From the NCBI RefSeq assembly GCF_003001935.1, contig NZ_PVNG01000004.1, positions 124,001-188,000 on the forward strand: 64,000 nt of DNA. The letters are read 5' to 3'. Numbering within the stretch: position 1 is the stretch's first letter; every line of letters starts with the position of its first letter. Below the pieces are notes generated by a model, which was not told the DNA's origin, did not search any database, and saw only the letters and a list, made by a program, of their open reading frames with translations. Shown here in pieces: positions 33,609 to 42,972 of this stretch. Source of the stretch: Nonomuraea fuscirosea. Lineage in GTDB: Bacteria > Actinomycetota > Actinomycetes > Streptosporangiales > Streptosporangiaceae. The position numbers and the translations under genes are program-made.

Positions 33609-33612
33609 TTCT
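33600..33612. promoter_or_regulatory. 13-bp palindrome AGAATC-T-GATTCT at the thioesterase start
   Basis: Perfect 6-bp arms around one base. It overlaps the WYL stop codon (TGA 33606-33608) and ends right before the GTG at 33613. It displaces any Shine-Dalgarno, so it may be an operator for a leaderless promoter, or chance. Confidence 0.35.
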
Positions 33613-34389
33613 GTGCCGACGTCAGCGTTCTTCACCAAGAAACGGGACGAACTCGTCCCCGCGCCGCACGCCCGCGGCCCCTGGTCCCCCGACATGCTGC
33701 ACGGCCGCCTGCTCGGCGGGCTGGCGGCCCGAGCCCTGGAGGAGCGGCACGCCGGCCCCGGCCTGCACTTCGCCCGGCTGACCGTCGACCTGTTCCGCAA
33801 CAGCCCGATGCTGCCCGTCACCGTCGAGACGGTCCTGGTCAGAGACGGGCGCAGGATCCGCGTGGCCGACGCCGTGATCTCCACCGACCAGGGCGTGATC
33901 GCGCAGGCCCGCGCGGTGCTGCTGCGCCGGGGCGAGCAGCCCGAGGGCGAGCGCTCGACCGTGACGCCCGCCTGGGACGAGCCGCCGCCCTCGGGGCCGC
34001 CGCCGGCCGACGGCGTGGGCTGGAAGCCGCCGTTCGACCTGTGGCGGGTGACCGAGTGGGGCGCTCCCGGGCCGGGACGGGTGTGGATGCGGGAACGGTT
34101 CCCGCTGGTGGACGACGAGCCGCTGACCCCGTTCGTCCGGGCCGCGCTGGCCGCCGACTTCGCCAGCCCGCTCAGCAACGTCCAGGCCGAGGGGCTGCGC
34201 TTCATCAACGCCGACTACACGATGACCCTGGCCAGGCTGCCCGAGGGCGAGCTCATCGGCGTGGAGAGCACGGGCCACGTGAGCGCCGGCGGTGTCGCGG
34301 CCGGTCAGGTGACCATGCACGACACCACCGGGCCGCTCGGCTTCTGCGCGGTGACCGCCGTCGCCAACGCCGTGGCGATGAACGGCTAG
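33613..34389 (+). CDS. Thioesterase-family protein (double hotdog)
   Basis: A 258-residue TesB-like acyl-CoA thioesterase family protein. It starts with GTG and has two hotdog repeats: the first with PWSPDMLHGRLLGGLAARAL and RLTVDLFRNSPM, the second with FASPLSNVQAEGLRFINADYTMTLARLPEGE. Cytoplasmic; hydrolyses acyl-CoA in the well-studied members, with specificity unknown here. It lies 4 bp after the WYL regulator and is probably cotranscribed with it. A hairpin follows its stop. Confidence 0.82.
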   Translation: MPTSAFFTKKRDELVPAPHARGPWSPDMLHGRLLGGLAARALEERHAGPGLHFARLTVDLFRNSPMLPVTVETVLVRDGRRIRVADAVISTDQGVIAQARAVLLRRGEQPEGERSTVTPAWDEPPPSGPPPADGVGWKPPFDLWRVTEWGAPGPGRVWMRERFPLVDDEPLTPFVRAALAADFASPLSNVQAEGLRFINADYTMTLARLPEGELIGVESTGHVSAGGVAAGQVTMHDTTGPLGFCAVTAVANAVAMNG

Positions 34390-34406
34390 CCGGACGGGCA
34401 CGGCAG

Positions 34407-34427
34407 GGCGCGGCGCGGGGCCGCGCC
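34407..34427. terminator. Bidirectional hairpin between convergent thioesterase and gnd genes
   Basis: GGCGCGGC (34407-34414) pairs perfectly with GCCGCGCC (34420-34427), loop GCGGG. It is 17 bases after the thioesterase stop and 30 bases beyond the gnd stop, so it can end both transcripts. Confidence 0.75.
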
Positions 34428-34457
34428 GGTCGCCCGCCGATCGCTCGGGTGAGAGGG

Positions 34458-35882
34458 CTACGCCGGCCGCTCCTGGCGGTCGCCGGACCAGTCGGTGTGG
34501 AAGGTGCCCTCCTTGTCCACCCGGTGGTAGGTGTGCGCGCCGAAGAAGTCGCGCAGTCCCTGCACCAGCGCCGCCGGAAGGCGGTCGCGGCGCAGCCCGT
34601 CGAAGTAGGCCAGGGCCGAGGAGAAGCCGGGCGTGGGCACGCCGATCTGGACCGCCGTGGTCACCACGCGCCGCCACGACTCCTGCGCGGCGTCGAGCGC
34701 GCCGGCGAACGTCGGGTCGGCCAGCAGTGTGGGCAGCTGCGGGTCGGCGTCGTACGCGGCCCTGATCCGGTCGAGGAACTTGGCCCTGATGATGCAGCCG
34801 CCCCGCCAGATCGTGGCCATCGCGCCCAGGTCGAGGTCCCAGCCGTACTCCTTCGAGGCCGCGGCCATCTGGTCGAAGCCCTGGGCGTAGGCGACGATCT
34901 TGGAGGCGTAGAGCGCCTGGCGTACGTCCTCGATCAGCTGCCGCTCGCCGACCCCGGACACGTCGGGCCCGCGCAGCGACCGGGCCGCGGCCCGCTGCTC
35001 GGGGTGGCCGGACAGCGCGCGGGCGAACGTCGCCTCCGCGATGCCCGTCACCGGCACGCCCAGGTCGAGCGCGCTCTGCACGGTCCAGCGGCCGGTGCCC
35101 TTCTGCTCGGCCTGGTCGACCACGATGTCCACGAACGGCTTGCCCGTCTCGGCGTCCACCTGGTCGAGCACCTCGGCGGTGATCTCGATCAGGTAGGAGT
35201 CGAGCTCGCCCCTGTTCCACTCCCTGAACACCTCGGCCAGCTCGGCCGGCGTGACCCTGAGCGCCTGGCGGAGCAGGTCGTAGGACTCGGCGATGAGCTG
35301 CATGTCCGAGTATTCGATGCCGTTGTGCACCATCTTCACGAAATGGCCGGCCCCGTCGGGGCCCACGTGCACACAACACGGCACGCCGTCGACCTTGGCC
35401 GAGATGTCCTGGAGGATCGGGCCGAGCGCCTCCCACGACTCCTTCGACCCGCCCGGCATGATGCTGGGGCCGTTGAGCGCGCCCTCCTCGCCGCCGGAGA
35501 TGCCGGTGCCGACGAAGTGCAGGCCGCGCTCGCGCAGGGCGGCCTCGCGCCGCCGGGTGTCCTCGAAGTGCGCGTTGCCGCCGTCGACGATCATGTCGCC
35601 CGGCTCCATCAGGTCGGCGAGCTGGTCGATCACCGCGTCGGTGCCCGCCCCCGCCTTGACCATGATGATCGCCCGCCGCGGCCGCTTCAGCGAGGCCACG
35701 AAGGCGGCGAGCTCTTCGGACGGCACGAACGCGCCCTCCTCGCCGAACTCCTTCACCAGCTGCTGCGTCCGGCTGTGCGAGCGGTTGTGCACGGCCACGG
35801 TGTAACCGTGCCTGGCCAGGTTGCGGGCCAGATTGCGCCCCATGGTCGCCAGGCCGGTGACGCCGATGTCTGCCAAGTCCAT
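34458..35882 (-). CDS. gnd: 6-phosphogluconate dehydrogenase (decarboxylating)
   Basis: A 474-residue enzyme of the oxidative pentose phosphate pathway, making ribulose 5-phosphate, CO2 and NADPH. The NADP site is IGVTGLATMGRNLARNLA. Substrate motifs are GTGISGGEEGALNGPSIMPGG and the catalytic KMVHNGIEYSDMQ. The C-terminal domain has GKGT-like EQKGTGRWT and RDFFGAHTYHRVD. Length matches the long homodimeric GndA type. ATG at 35882 with GAGGAG 7 nt upstream; the frame upstream of it is not conserved. Confidence 0.97.
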   Translation of the reverse strand: MDLADIGVTGLATMGRNLARNLARHGYTVAVHNRSHSRTQQLVKEFGEEGAFVPSEELAAFVASLKRPRRAIIMVKAGAGTDAVIDQLADLMEPGDMIVDGGNAHFEDTRRREAALRERGLHFVGTGISGGEEGALNGPSIMPGGSKESWEALGPILQDISAKVDGVPCCVHVGPDGAGHFVKMVHNGIEYSDMQLIAESYDLLRQALRVTPAELAEVFREWNRGELDSYLIEITAEVLDQVDAETGKPFVDIVVDQAEQKGTGRWTVQSALDLGVPVTGIAEATFARALSGHPEQRAAARSLRGPDVSGVGERQLIEDVRQALYASKIVAYAQGFDQMAAASKEYGWDLDLGAMATIWRGGCIIRAKFLDRIRAAYDADPQLPTLLADPTFAGALDAAQESWRRVVTTAVQIGVPTPGFSSALAYFDGLRRDRLPAALVQGLRDFFGAHTYHRVDKEGTFHTDWSGDRQERPA

Positions 35883-35956
35883 CTCAGCTCCTCTGTGGGG
35901 AATACGCATGATCCAGCTCGGTGGTTCGGAGGGATATTCCCACCCCGTCGCCACCG

Positions 35957-36649
35957 TCAGTCACTCTGTCGCACGCCGAGTTCGTCGAGGCGGTCCAGCA
36001 TCTCGGCCGGATCGGCGTACACCAGGAACGCCCCCGCGCGCTCCAGTTCGTCCCTGCCATACCCGCCCGACAGCAGCCCGATGCCGAGCGCGCCGGCCCG
36101 GCGGGCGGCGAGCAGGTCCCAGACGCTGTCGCCGACCACCATGGCGTGCGCGGGATCGACCTGCGCCAGCGCCGCCCCGGCCAGGAACAGGTCGGGGTCG
36201 GGCTTGGCGCGGCGCACCATGTCGCGGGTGACCATGGGCGTGTCGTCCGGCAGCCCCAGCATGCCCAGGGCCAGCCGGGCCGTGCGGGCGTAGCCGCTGG
36301 TCGCGATGGCCCAGGGCACGCCGCGCGAGGTCAGCTCGGCCAGCAGCTCCGGCGCGCCGGGCAGCGGCCGGACCGAGGCGGCCTGCTGCTCGTACGCCTC
36401 GGCGTGGGTGGTCTGCAGCTCCTCGATCTGCTCCCGCGTCAGCTTCAGCCCGGTCTCGCGCAGCAGCGCGCTGACGAACAGCCCGCCGCTCATGCCGATG
36501 CGCCGATGGATCCGCCACACCGACAGGTCGATGCCCATCCCCGACAGCGCCTGCCGCCAGGCCACCACGTGCTGGTAGACGCTGTCGATCAGGGTGCCGT
36601 CCAGGTCGAACAGGAACGCCGGCGTGGGCGCCTGCGGGAAGTCGCGCAT
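35957..36649 (-). CDS. HAD-superfamily phosphatase
   Basis: A 230-residue HAD-IA hydrolase. Motif I is FDLDGTLIDS, motif II ATSGYA, and motif III/IV KPDPDLFLAGAALAQVDPAHAMVVGDSVWD. The alpha-helical cap (HVVAWRQALSGMG) is of the beta-phosphoglucomutase/phosphoglycolate phosphatase type. The substrate is a small phosphate ester of unknown identity. The start is 14 bp from the start of the divergent NAD(P)-binding gene. Confidence 0.88.
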   Translation of the reverse strand: MRDFPQAPTPAFLFDLDGTLIDSVYQHVVAWRQALSGMGIDLSVWRIHRRIGMSGGLFVSALLRETGLKLTREQIEELQTTHAEAYEQQAASVRPLPGAPELLAELTSRGVPWAIATSGYARTARLALGMLGLPDDTPMVTRDMVRRAKPDPDLFLAGAALAQVDPAHAMVVGDSVWDLLAARRAGALGIGLLSGGYGRDELERAGAFLVYADPAEMLDRLDELGVRQSD

Positions 36650-36663
36650 GGGTCCATGACACC

Positions 36664-37314
36664 ATGACGATTATGGGGATCATCATCGCGGGTGGCCACG
36701 GGCAGATCGGACTGCGGCTGGCCGCCCTGCTCGGACCGGGCGCCACCGGGCTCGTCCGCAACCCGGCGCACCTCGCCGACGTCGAGGCCACCGGGGCGCG
36801 GGCCGTGCTGTGCGACCTGGAGCGGGCCGGCATCGACGAGGTCGCCCGCGTCGTCGAGGGCGCCTCGGCCGTGGTGTTCGCGGCCGGCGCCGGGCCGGGC
36901 AGCGGCACGGCGCGCAAGGACACCGTCGACAAGGGCGCCTCCGTGCTGCTGGCCGACGCGGCCGGGCGGGCGGGCGTGCGGCGCTTCGTGCAGATCTCGT
37001 CCATGGGGGCGGGCAAGCCGCCCGCGCCGGGCCGGGACGAGGTGTGGGCCGCCTACATCAAGGCCAAGACCGAGGCCGAGGAGGACCTGCGGGCCCGCGA
37101 CCTCGACTGGACGATCCTGCGCCCCGGCCGCCTGACGAACGATCCGGGCACCGGCCGGGTGCTGCTGGCCCCGGAGGTGCCGCCGGGCGCGGTGCCGCGC
37201 GACGACGTGGCCGCCGTCGTCGTGGCGCTGCTGGACGATCAGGGGAGCGTGCGGCGGACGCTGGAACTGGTGTCCGGTGACACGCCCATCTCCGACCTCG
37301 CCGGGAGAGAGTAA
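36664..37314 (+). CDS. NAD(P)-binding atypical SDR
   Basis: A 216-residue single-domain Rossmann protein. GIIIAGGHGQIGLRLAALL is the dinucleotide site; VFAAGAGPGS, VQISSMGA and WTILRPGRLTNDPGTG fit the atypical SDR5/NmrA-like group (YwnB/YhfK-like). ATG at 36664 or 36673; neither has a Shine-Dalgarno. Followed 4 bp later by an aldo/keto reductase, with which it may share a transcript. Reaction unknown. Confidence 0.85.
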   Translation: MTIMGIIIAGGHGQIGLRLAALLGPGATGLVRNPAHLADVEATGARAVLCDLERAGIDEVARVVEGASAVVFAAGAGPGSGTARKDTVDKGASVLLADAAGRAGVRRFVQISSMGAGKPPAPGRDEVWAAYIKAKTEAEEDLRARDLDWTILRPGRLTNDPGTGRVLLAPEVPPGAVPRDDVAAVVVALLDDQGSVRRTLELVSGDTPISDLAGRE

Positions 37315-37318
37315 GACT

Positions 37319-38353
37319 GTGACGGAATATCGCGTACTCGGACGTACAGGTCTCAAAGTCAGCCCGCTCTGCCTCGGCGCGATGATGTTCGGCTGGTGGG
37401 GCGAGTCCGACCCCGGGGAGTCCGCCCGGATCATCGGCAGGGCGCTCGACGCGGGCGTCAACTTCATCGACACCGCCGACGTCTACTCCCAGGGCCAGTC
37501 GGAGGAGTTCGTCGGCCAGGCGCTGGCCAAGTCCGGCAAGCGTGACCAGGTGGTGCTGGCCACCAAGTGCCACGGCGTCATGGGCGAGGGCCCCAACGAG
37601 CGGGGCAACTCCCGCCGCTGGATCTTCCAGGCCGTCGAGAACAGCCTGCGCCGCCTCGGCACCGACTGGATCGACCTCTACCAGATCCACCGCTTCGACC
37701 CCGAGACCGACGTCGAGGAGACGCTCGGCGCGCTCACCGACCTCGTCCGGCAGGGCAAGGTCCGCTACATCGGCAGCTCCACCTTCCCCGCCCACCGCAT
37801 GGTCGAGGCGCAGTGGGCCGCCGAGCGGCGCTCGCTGGAGCGGTTCGTGTGCGAGCAGCCGCCGTACTCGGCGCTCGTCCGCGGCATCGAGGCCGACGTG
37901 CTGCCCGTGGCGGAGGCGTACGGCATGGGCGTCATCGTGTGGAGCCCGCTGGCCGGCGGCTGGCTCAGCGGACGCTACCGCAAGAGCGGCGAGCTGCCCG
38001 AGACGCGCCGCTCGGACCGGCTGCCGCAGCGCTACGACATGACGATCGAGGGCAACCAGCGCAAGCTGGAGGCGGCCGAGCAACTGGCCGTGCTGGCCGA
38101 GGAGGCCGGCCTCACGCTGATCGAGCTGGCGCTGGCGTTCGCGATCAGGCACCGGGCGGTGACCTCGGCCATTATCGGGCCGCGCACGATGCAGCACCTG
38201 GAGAGCCAGCTCACCGCCGCCGACGTGCGGCTGAGCGACGACGTGCTCGACCGGATCGACGAGATCGTCCCGCCCGGCGTCACGCTCAACCCGGCCGACG
38301 CCGGCTGGCAGCCGCCCGAGCTGAGCGACGCGGGGCTGCGCCGCCGCCCGTGA
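37319..38353 (+). CDS. Aldo/keto reductase
   Basis: A 344-residue NADPH-dependent reductase of the YajO/YghZ-like AKR group. Motifs are RVLGRTGLKVSPLCLGAMMFG, GVNFIDTADVYSQGQSE (catalytic Asp and Tyr), KCHGV (Lys), DLYQIHRFDP (His) and the NADP-binding tail GPRTMQHLESQL. GTG start at 37319 with GGGAGAG upstream. Acts on an aldehyde or ketone in the cytoplasm; substrate unknown. Confidence 0.92.
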   Translation: MTEYRVLGRTGLKVSPLCLGAMMFGWWGESDPGESARIIGRALDAGVNFIDTADVYSQGQSEEFVGQALAKSGKRDQVVLATKCHGVMGEGPNERGNSRRWIFQAVENSLRRLGTDWIDLYQIHRFDPETDVEETLGALTDLVRQGKVRYIGSSTFPAHRMVEAQWAAERRSLERFVCEQPPYSALVRGIEADVLPVAEAYGMGVIVWSPLAGGWLSGRYRKSGELPETRRSDRLPQRYDMTIEGNQRKLEAAEQLAVLAEEAGLTLIELALAFAIRHRAVTSAIIGPRTMQHLESQLTAADVRLSDDVLDRIDEIVPPGVTLNPADAGWQPPELSDAGLRRRP

Positions 38354-38432
38354 CCCGGATGCTTTGCCGACTCCTGACTATGAAGGGCGGCATGTGCGGC
38401 TAGATGTCCTCTGAGCGCGAAGGGGATATGCG

Positions 38433-40931
38433 ATGTCGGATATGCCGTACAGGTCGTTCTTCGGTGGGGACCCGTTCCGAGGCTTCGAGGAGCTGACGGG
38501 CCGGGTCTTCGGCGGCATGGAGGGCTGGCCGCCTTCGCGGCCGGGCGTGCAGCGCGTGGACGTGGGCAAACTCCTCAGCGCCTCGGCCAGGGAGGTGCTG
38601 AGCCGGGCCGTCGAGGCGGCCGGGCAGCGGGGCGCCCCCGACCTGGACGTGCTCGACCTCCTCGACGCGCTGATCGACGACGACGCGGTCAAGGTCCTGC
38701 TGCGCGCGGCCGGGGCCAACCCGGGCCGGCTGCGCGACGGGATCGACGCCGCCGCCGGGCCCGGCCAGGCGGCCGAGCCGCCGACGACGCTCTCCCCGGC
38801 GGTCAAGCGCGCCGTCCTGGACGCCCAGCGGGTCTCGCGGGCGCTGGGATCGTCGTACATCGGGCCCGAGCACCTGCTGCTCGCGCTGGCCGCCAACCCC
38901 GACTCCGCCGCCGCCCGGCTCCTGCGCGAGCAGGGGGTCTCGGCGAACGAGCTGCAGCAGGCCCTCCTGTCCGGCGCCGGCGCCGGGAGCGGCCAGCAGA
39001 CCGCACAGCGGGCCACCGGCACACCTTCGCTCGACGAGTACGGCCGCGACGTCACCGAGGAGGCCCGCCAGGGCCGCATCGACCCGGTCGTCGGCCGCGA
39101 GGACGAGATCGAGCAGTGCATCGAGGTGCTCTCGCGGCGCACCAAGAACAACCCGTGCCTGATCGGCGAGCCCGGCGTCGGCAAGACCGCCATCGTGGAG
39201 GGCATCGCCCAGCGCATCGTCAACGGCGCCGTCCCCGACCTGCTGAAGGACCGCCGCGTCGTCGCCCTCGATCTGACCGGGATGGTGGCCGGGACCAAGT
39301 ACCGGGGCGAGTTCGAGGAACGCATCAAGAAGGTCATCGACGAGGTGCGCGCCCACGCCGACGAGGTCATCGTCTTCATCGACGAGGTGCACACGCTGGT
39401 CGGCGCCGGCTCCGCCGAGGGCGGCATGGACGCCGCCAACATCCTCAAACCCGCCCTGGCCCGCGGCGAGCTGCACGTCATCGCCGCCACCACCATCGAC
39501 GAGTACCGCAAGAACATCGAGAAGGACGCCGCGCTCGAACGCCGCTTCCAGCCGATCCTGGTGCCCGAGCCGACCGTGGAGCAGACGGTCGAGATCCTGG
39601 CCGGGCTGCGCGACACGTACGAGGCCCACCACCAGGTCCGCATCACCGACGAGGCCCTCGACGCCGCGGCCGGCCTCTCGGCCCGCTACATCTCCGACCG
39701 GTTCCTGCCCGACAAGGCCATCGACCTCATCGACCAGGCCTCGGCCCGGGTCCGGCTGCGCTCACGCACGCCCGGCGTCGACGTACGCGAGCTGGAGGAG
39801 CGCCTCGACGCGCTGCGCCGCGACAAGGACCAGGCCGTCTCCGCCGAGGACTACGACCGCGCCAAGGAGCTGAGCGCGGAGATCGGCAAGGTGCGGCCGG
39901 AGCTGGAGCGGGCCAGGCACGGCGCGGACACCGTCCCGCAGGTCATGGTGGAGGACATCGCCGAGGTGGTCTCCCGCCGCACCGGCATCCCGGTCACCCA
40001 GCTCACCGAGCAGGAGCGCGAACGCCTGATGCGCCTGGAGGAGCACCTGCACCGGCGCGTCATCGGCCAGGACGAGGCCGTCACCGCCGTCGCCGAGGCC
40101 GTGCGCAGGGCCAGGGCGGGCCTGTCCGACCCGAACCGCCCGATCGGCAGCTTCCTGTTCCTCGGCCCGACGGGGGTCGGCAAGACGGAGCTGGCCAGGG
40201 CGCTGGCCGCCGCCCTGTTCGGGGGCGAGGACCACATGGTGCGGATCGACATGAGCGAGTTCCAGGAGCGGCACACGGTCTCGCGCCTCATCGGCGCGCC
40301 GCCCGGATACGTCGGGTACGAGGAGGCCGGTCAGCTCACCGAGGCCGTCCGCCGCCGCCCGCACGGCGTGATCCTGCTCGACGAGATCGAGAAGGCCCAC
40401 CCCGACGTGATGAACATCCTGCTGCAACTGCTCGACGACGGCCGCCTCACCGACGGCCAGGGCCGCACGGTCGACTTCAGCAACGCCGTCGTCATCATGA
40501 CCAGCAACCTCGGCGCGGAGCTCATCCTGGAGGCCACGGGACCGGTCGAGGACCGCCTGATGGACCTGCTGCGCCACTCCCTGCGCCCCGAACTGCTCAA
40601 CCGCATCGACGAGACGATCATCTTCAAGCGGCTCGAACGGGACCAGCTCCGCCAGATCGTGGACCTGATGCTGGAACGCACCCGGCAGCGGCTGCGCGGC
40701 CAGGACGTCAGCATGGAGGTGACCGACGCGGCCAAGGACTGGCTGGCCGGGCGGGGCCACCAGCCCGAGTTCGGCGCCCGGCCGCTGCGCCGCACGGTGC
40801 AGCGGGAGCTGGACAACCGGCTGTCCACCATGCTGCTGACGGGGGAGATCAGGGAGCACGGCAAGGTGACCGTGGACGTCGAGGACGACCGGCTCCGGCT
40901 CAGGGCGCACAACCCGGAACCGGCCGCCTGA
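38433..40931 (+). CDS. ClpC/ClpB-like AAA+ unfoldase lacking a visible ClpP-docking loop
   Basis: An 832-residue double-AAA+ Clp ATPase. After a Phe/Gly-rich 40-residue leader ([16 protein letters not shown]) comes a Clp N-domain, then D1 ([17 protein letters not shown]), a short UVR-type middle segment ([18 protein letters not shown]) and D2 ([20 protein letters not shown]). The short middle is ClpC-like, not the long ClpB coiled coil. Between SNLGAELI and [10 protein letters not shown] there is no (I/L/V)GF loop, so ClpP docking seems absent. ATG preceded by AAGGGGA. Probably a stress chaperone acting alone. Confidence 0.88.
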   Translation: MSDMPYRSFFGGDPFRGFEELTGRVFGGMEGWPPSRPGVQRVDVGKLLSASAREVLSRAVEAAGQRGAPDLDVLDLLDALIDDDAVKVLLRAAGANPGRLRDGIDAAAGPGQAAEPPTTLSPAVKRAVLDAQRVSRALGSSYIGPEHLLLALAANPDSAAARLLREQGVSANELQQALLSGAGAGSGQQTAQRATGTPSLDEYGRDVTEEARQGRIDPVVGREDEIEQCIEVLSRRTKNNPCLIGEPGVGKTAIVEGIAQRIVNGAVPDLLKDRRVVALDLTGMVAGTKYRGEFEERIKKVIDEVRAHADEVIVFIDEVHTLVGAGSAEGGMDAANILKPALARGELHVIAATTIDEYRKNIEKDAALERRFQPILVPEPTVEQTVEILAGLRDTYEAHHQVRITDEALDAAAGLSARYISDRFLPDKAIDLIDQASARVRLRSRTPGVDVRELEERLDALRRDKDQAVSAEDYDRAKELSAEIGKVRPELERARHGADTVPQVMVEDIAEVVSRRTGIPVTQLTEQERERLMRLEEHLHRRVIGQDEAVTAVAEAVRRARAGLSDPNRPIGSFLFLGPTGVGKTELARALAAALFGGEDHMVRIDMSEFQERHTVSRLIGAPPGYVGYEEAGQLTEAVRRRPHGVILLDEIEKAHPDVMNILLQLLDDGRLTDGQGRTVDFSNAVVIMTSNLGAELILEATGPVEDRLMDLLRHSLRPELLNRIDETIIFKRLERDQLRQIVDLMLERTRQRLRGQDVSMEVTDAAKDWLAGRGHQPEFGARPLRRTVQRELDNRLSTMLLTGEIREHGKVTVDVEDDRLRLRAHNPEPAA

Positions 40932-40959
40932 CGCGTCACTCCGGCGCGGGGGGCGCGCT

Positions 40960-41005
40960 CCGGCCGGTCACTCCAGGGCGGCCCGGCCGGTCACTCCAGG
41001 GCGGC
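40960..41005. repeat. Perfect 23-bp tandem duplication across the ptsI stop codon
   Basis: Positions 40960-40982 and 40983-41005 are identical and directly adjacent. On the minus strand each reads CCCTGGAG then TGA, so the end of ptsI, stop included, is present twice. It lies between the convergent Clp and ptsI genes. Confidence 0.95.
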
Positions 41006-42688
41006 GAGCGCGCGTTCGCGGCACTGCTCGAACGTCAGCGACGCCAGCGCCTCGCGGACGAGGGGCACGCACACGGGGGCCATGGACAGGCTGGTCACCC
41101 CCAGCCCCACCAGCAGGGGAGCGAGCAGGGGATCGCCCGCCGCCTCCCCGCACACTCCGACCGGCTTGCCCGCCTCCCGGCCCGCCCGCGCGCACATGGC
41201 GATGAGCTCCAGCAGCGCCGGCTGGCACGGGTCCAGCAGATCGGCCAGGGAGGAGTGCTGGCGGTCGGCGGCGAAGGTGTACTGGGCCAGGTCGTTGGTG
41301 CCGATGCTGAGGAAGTCCACCTCCTGCAGCAGCCGGCTAGCGCGCAGGGCCGCCGCCGGGACCTCGACCATCACGCCCACCCGGGTGATGCCCTTGGCCC
41401 TGGCCCGGCGGGCGAAGGCGCCGGCCTCGGCCACGGTGGTGACCATGGGCGCCATCACCTCCGGCCGCGTGCCGGTCTCGCGCGCCGCCGCGGCGATCGC
41501 GTCGAGCTGGGTGTCCAGCACGTCCGGCAGCAGCCGGTCCACCCGCAGGCCGCGCACGCCGAGCGCCGGGTTGTCCTCCTCGGGCAGCCCGAGGAAGGGC
41601 AGCGGCTTGTCGGTGCCGGCGTCGAGCGTGCGCACGATCACGTGCTCCACCCGGCGGAAGACCTCGGCGTAGGCGGCGACCTGCTCCTCGAACGAGGGCG
41701 CCTGCTTGCGGTCCAGGAACAGGAACTCCGTCCTGAACAGGCCCACCCCTTCGGCGCGCAGCTCCTCCGAGCGCAGGTCGGCGGCCGAGCCGATGTTGTG
41801 CAGCAGCTTGACGGGGTGGCCGTCGGAGGTCAGGCCGGGACCCTCGCTGGCCGCCAGCCTCGCCCTGCGGGCGCGGTCGGCCTCGTTGACCTCGGCCGCC
41901 TCCGGCGTGGTGAGGCCGACGGCGATCTCGCCGGTGCCGCCGTCCACACCGATCACCGTGCCCTCGCCGACCGCCATGATGCCGTCGCAGGCCACCACGG
42001 CGGGCAGGCCCCTGCCGCGGGCCAGGATCGCGGTGTGGCTGGTCGGGCCGCCGCGTTCGGTGACCAGGGCCAGCACGTCGGGGCCGAGGCCGGCGGTGTC
42101 GGCGGGGGAGAGGTCCGCGGCGGCCAGCACGTACGGGTGCCCCGGGTCGGGCAGGCCGGGCATGGGCAGGCCGAGCGCGAAGGCCACCGCCCGGTGCCGC
42201 AGGTCGTCGAGGTCGGCCGCCCGCTCGGCCAGGTAGCCGCCGAGCGCGGCCAGGGCCTCACGGTGACCGGTGAAGGCCGCGTCCAGGGCGTGGGGCGCGT
42301 CGGAACCCTCCCTGGCCAGCCGTTCCGCCTCCTCCAGCAGCATCGGATCCTCGGCGATCATGGCGAGCGCCTCCAGGATCTCCGCCGCCTCGCCGCCCGC
42401 CGCCTTGGCCCGCCGGTTGAGGTCGGCCGCCACCGACTCCAGCGCCCCTGAGACGGTGGCCGCCTCCGCGTCCGGGTCGGTGACGGCGCGGGGCGCGGGC
42501 AGCGCGGGCGGCCCGGCCATCCGCAGCACCGGCCCGGCCGCCCGCCCCTGGCTGACCCCGAGCCCGCTGAGCCGCCCGGTGGCCCCGGTCCAGGGGCCGC
42601 CTGCGGGACCGGAGCCGCCGGGCGGTGGTACCGAGTCCGCACCGGTCCCGCCGGAGCCGGCGTGGTGGGGGGTGGTGTCGTCAGCCAT
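40991..42688 (-). CDS. ptsI: PTS enzyme I (phosphoenolpyruvate-protein phosphotransferase)
   Basis: A 565-residue EI, the first phosphocarrier of the PTS. The active histidine is H218 in GGPTSHTAILARGRG. PEP-binding motifs are GLFRTEFLFLDR, LDAGTDKPLPF, FLSIGTNDLAQYTFAADR and GKPVGVCGEAAGD. A 40-residue Gly/Pro/Ser-rich N-terminal leader precedes the normal start of EI. ATG at 42688 overlaps ptsH by 8 bp and has GAGG upstream. It is the last gene of the PTS operon. Confidence 0.95.
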   Translation of the reverse strand: MADDTTPHHAGSGGTGADSVPPPGGSGPAGGPWTGATGRLSGLGVSQGRAAGPVLRMAGPPALPAPRAVTDPDAEAATVSGALESVAADLNRRAKAAGGEAAEILEALAMIAEDPMLLEEAERLAREGSDAPHALDAAFTGHREALAALGGYLAERAADLDDLRHRAVAFALGLPMPGLPDPGHPYVLAAADLSPADTAGLGPDVLALVTERGGPTSHTAILARGRGLPAVVACDGIMAVGEGTVIGVDGGTGEIAVGLTTPEAAEVNEADRARRARLAASEGPGLTSDGHPVKLLHNIGSAADLRSEELRAEGVGLFRTEFLFLDRKQAPSFEEQVAAYAEVFRRVEHVIVRTLDAGTDKPLPFLGLPEEDNPALGVRGLRVDRLLPDVLDTQLDAIAAAARETGTRPEVMAPMVTTVAEAGAFARRARAKGITRVGVMVEVPAAALRASRLLQEVDFLSIGTNDLAQYTFAADRQHSSLADLLDPCQPALLELIAMCARAGREAGKPVGVCGEAAGDPLLAPLLVGLGVTSLSMAPVCVPLVREALASLTFEQCRERALAALE

Positions 42689-42962
42689 CGAGCGCCTCTT
42701 CCGCGTCCAGATCGCGGGACAGCAGCGCCGCCAGCGTGTCCAGAGCCTCGTCCGCGCCAGGCCCGTCGGCCTCCAGCGTCACCTCCGTGCCGTGCACGGC
42801 CCCCAGGGACAGCACGCCGAGCATGCTCTTGGCCGGTACGGACTTCTCCCCGGCCCTGATCGTCACCGGCACGCCCACTTTGACCGCCGCCTGCACGAAC
42901 AGCTTGGCCGGCCGCGCGTGCAAGCCGCTGGCCGAGGCCACGACCACCGTTCGTTGTGCCAT
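42681..42962 (-). CDS. ptsH: PTS phosphocarrier protein HPr
   Basis: A 93-residue HPr. The phosphorylated histidine is H15 in SGLHARPA. S46 in KSMLGVLSLG matches the regulatory serine position, although actinobacteria often lack the HPr kinase. It passes phosphate from EI (overlapping downstream gene) to EIIA (two genes upstream). Start is 10 bp after the dehydrogenase stop. Confidence 0.96.
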   Translation of the reverse strand: MAQRTVVVASASGLHARPAKLFVQAAVKVGVPVTIRAGEKSVPAKSMLGVLSLGAVHGTEVTLEADGPGADEALDTLAALLSRDLDAEEALDG

Positions 42963-42972
42963 CGCCTACCTC

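Noticed and set aside
38354-38432. HAIR/CIRCE-type heat-shock operator before the Clp gene
   Set aside because: No CTTGAGT-N7-ACTCAAG or TTAGCACTC-type inverted repeat is present.
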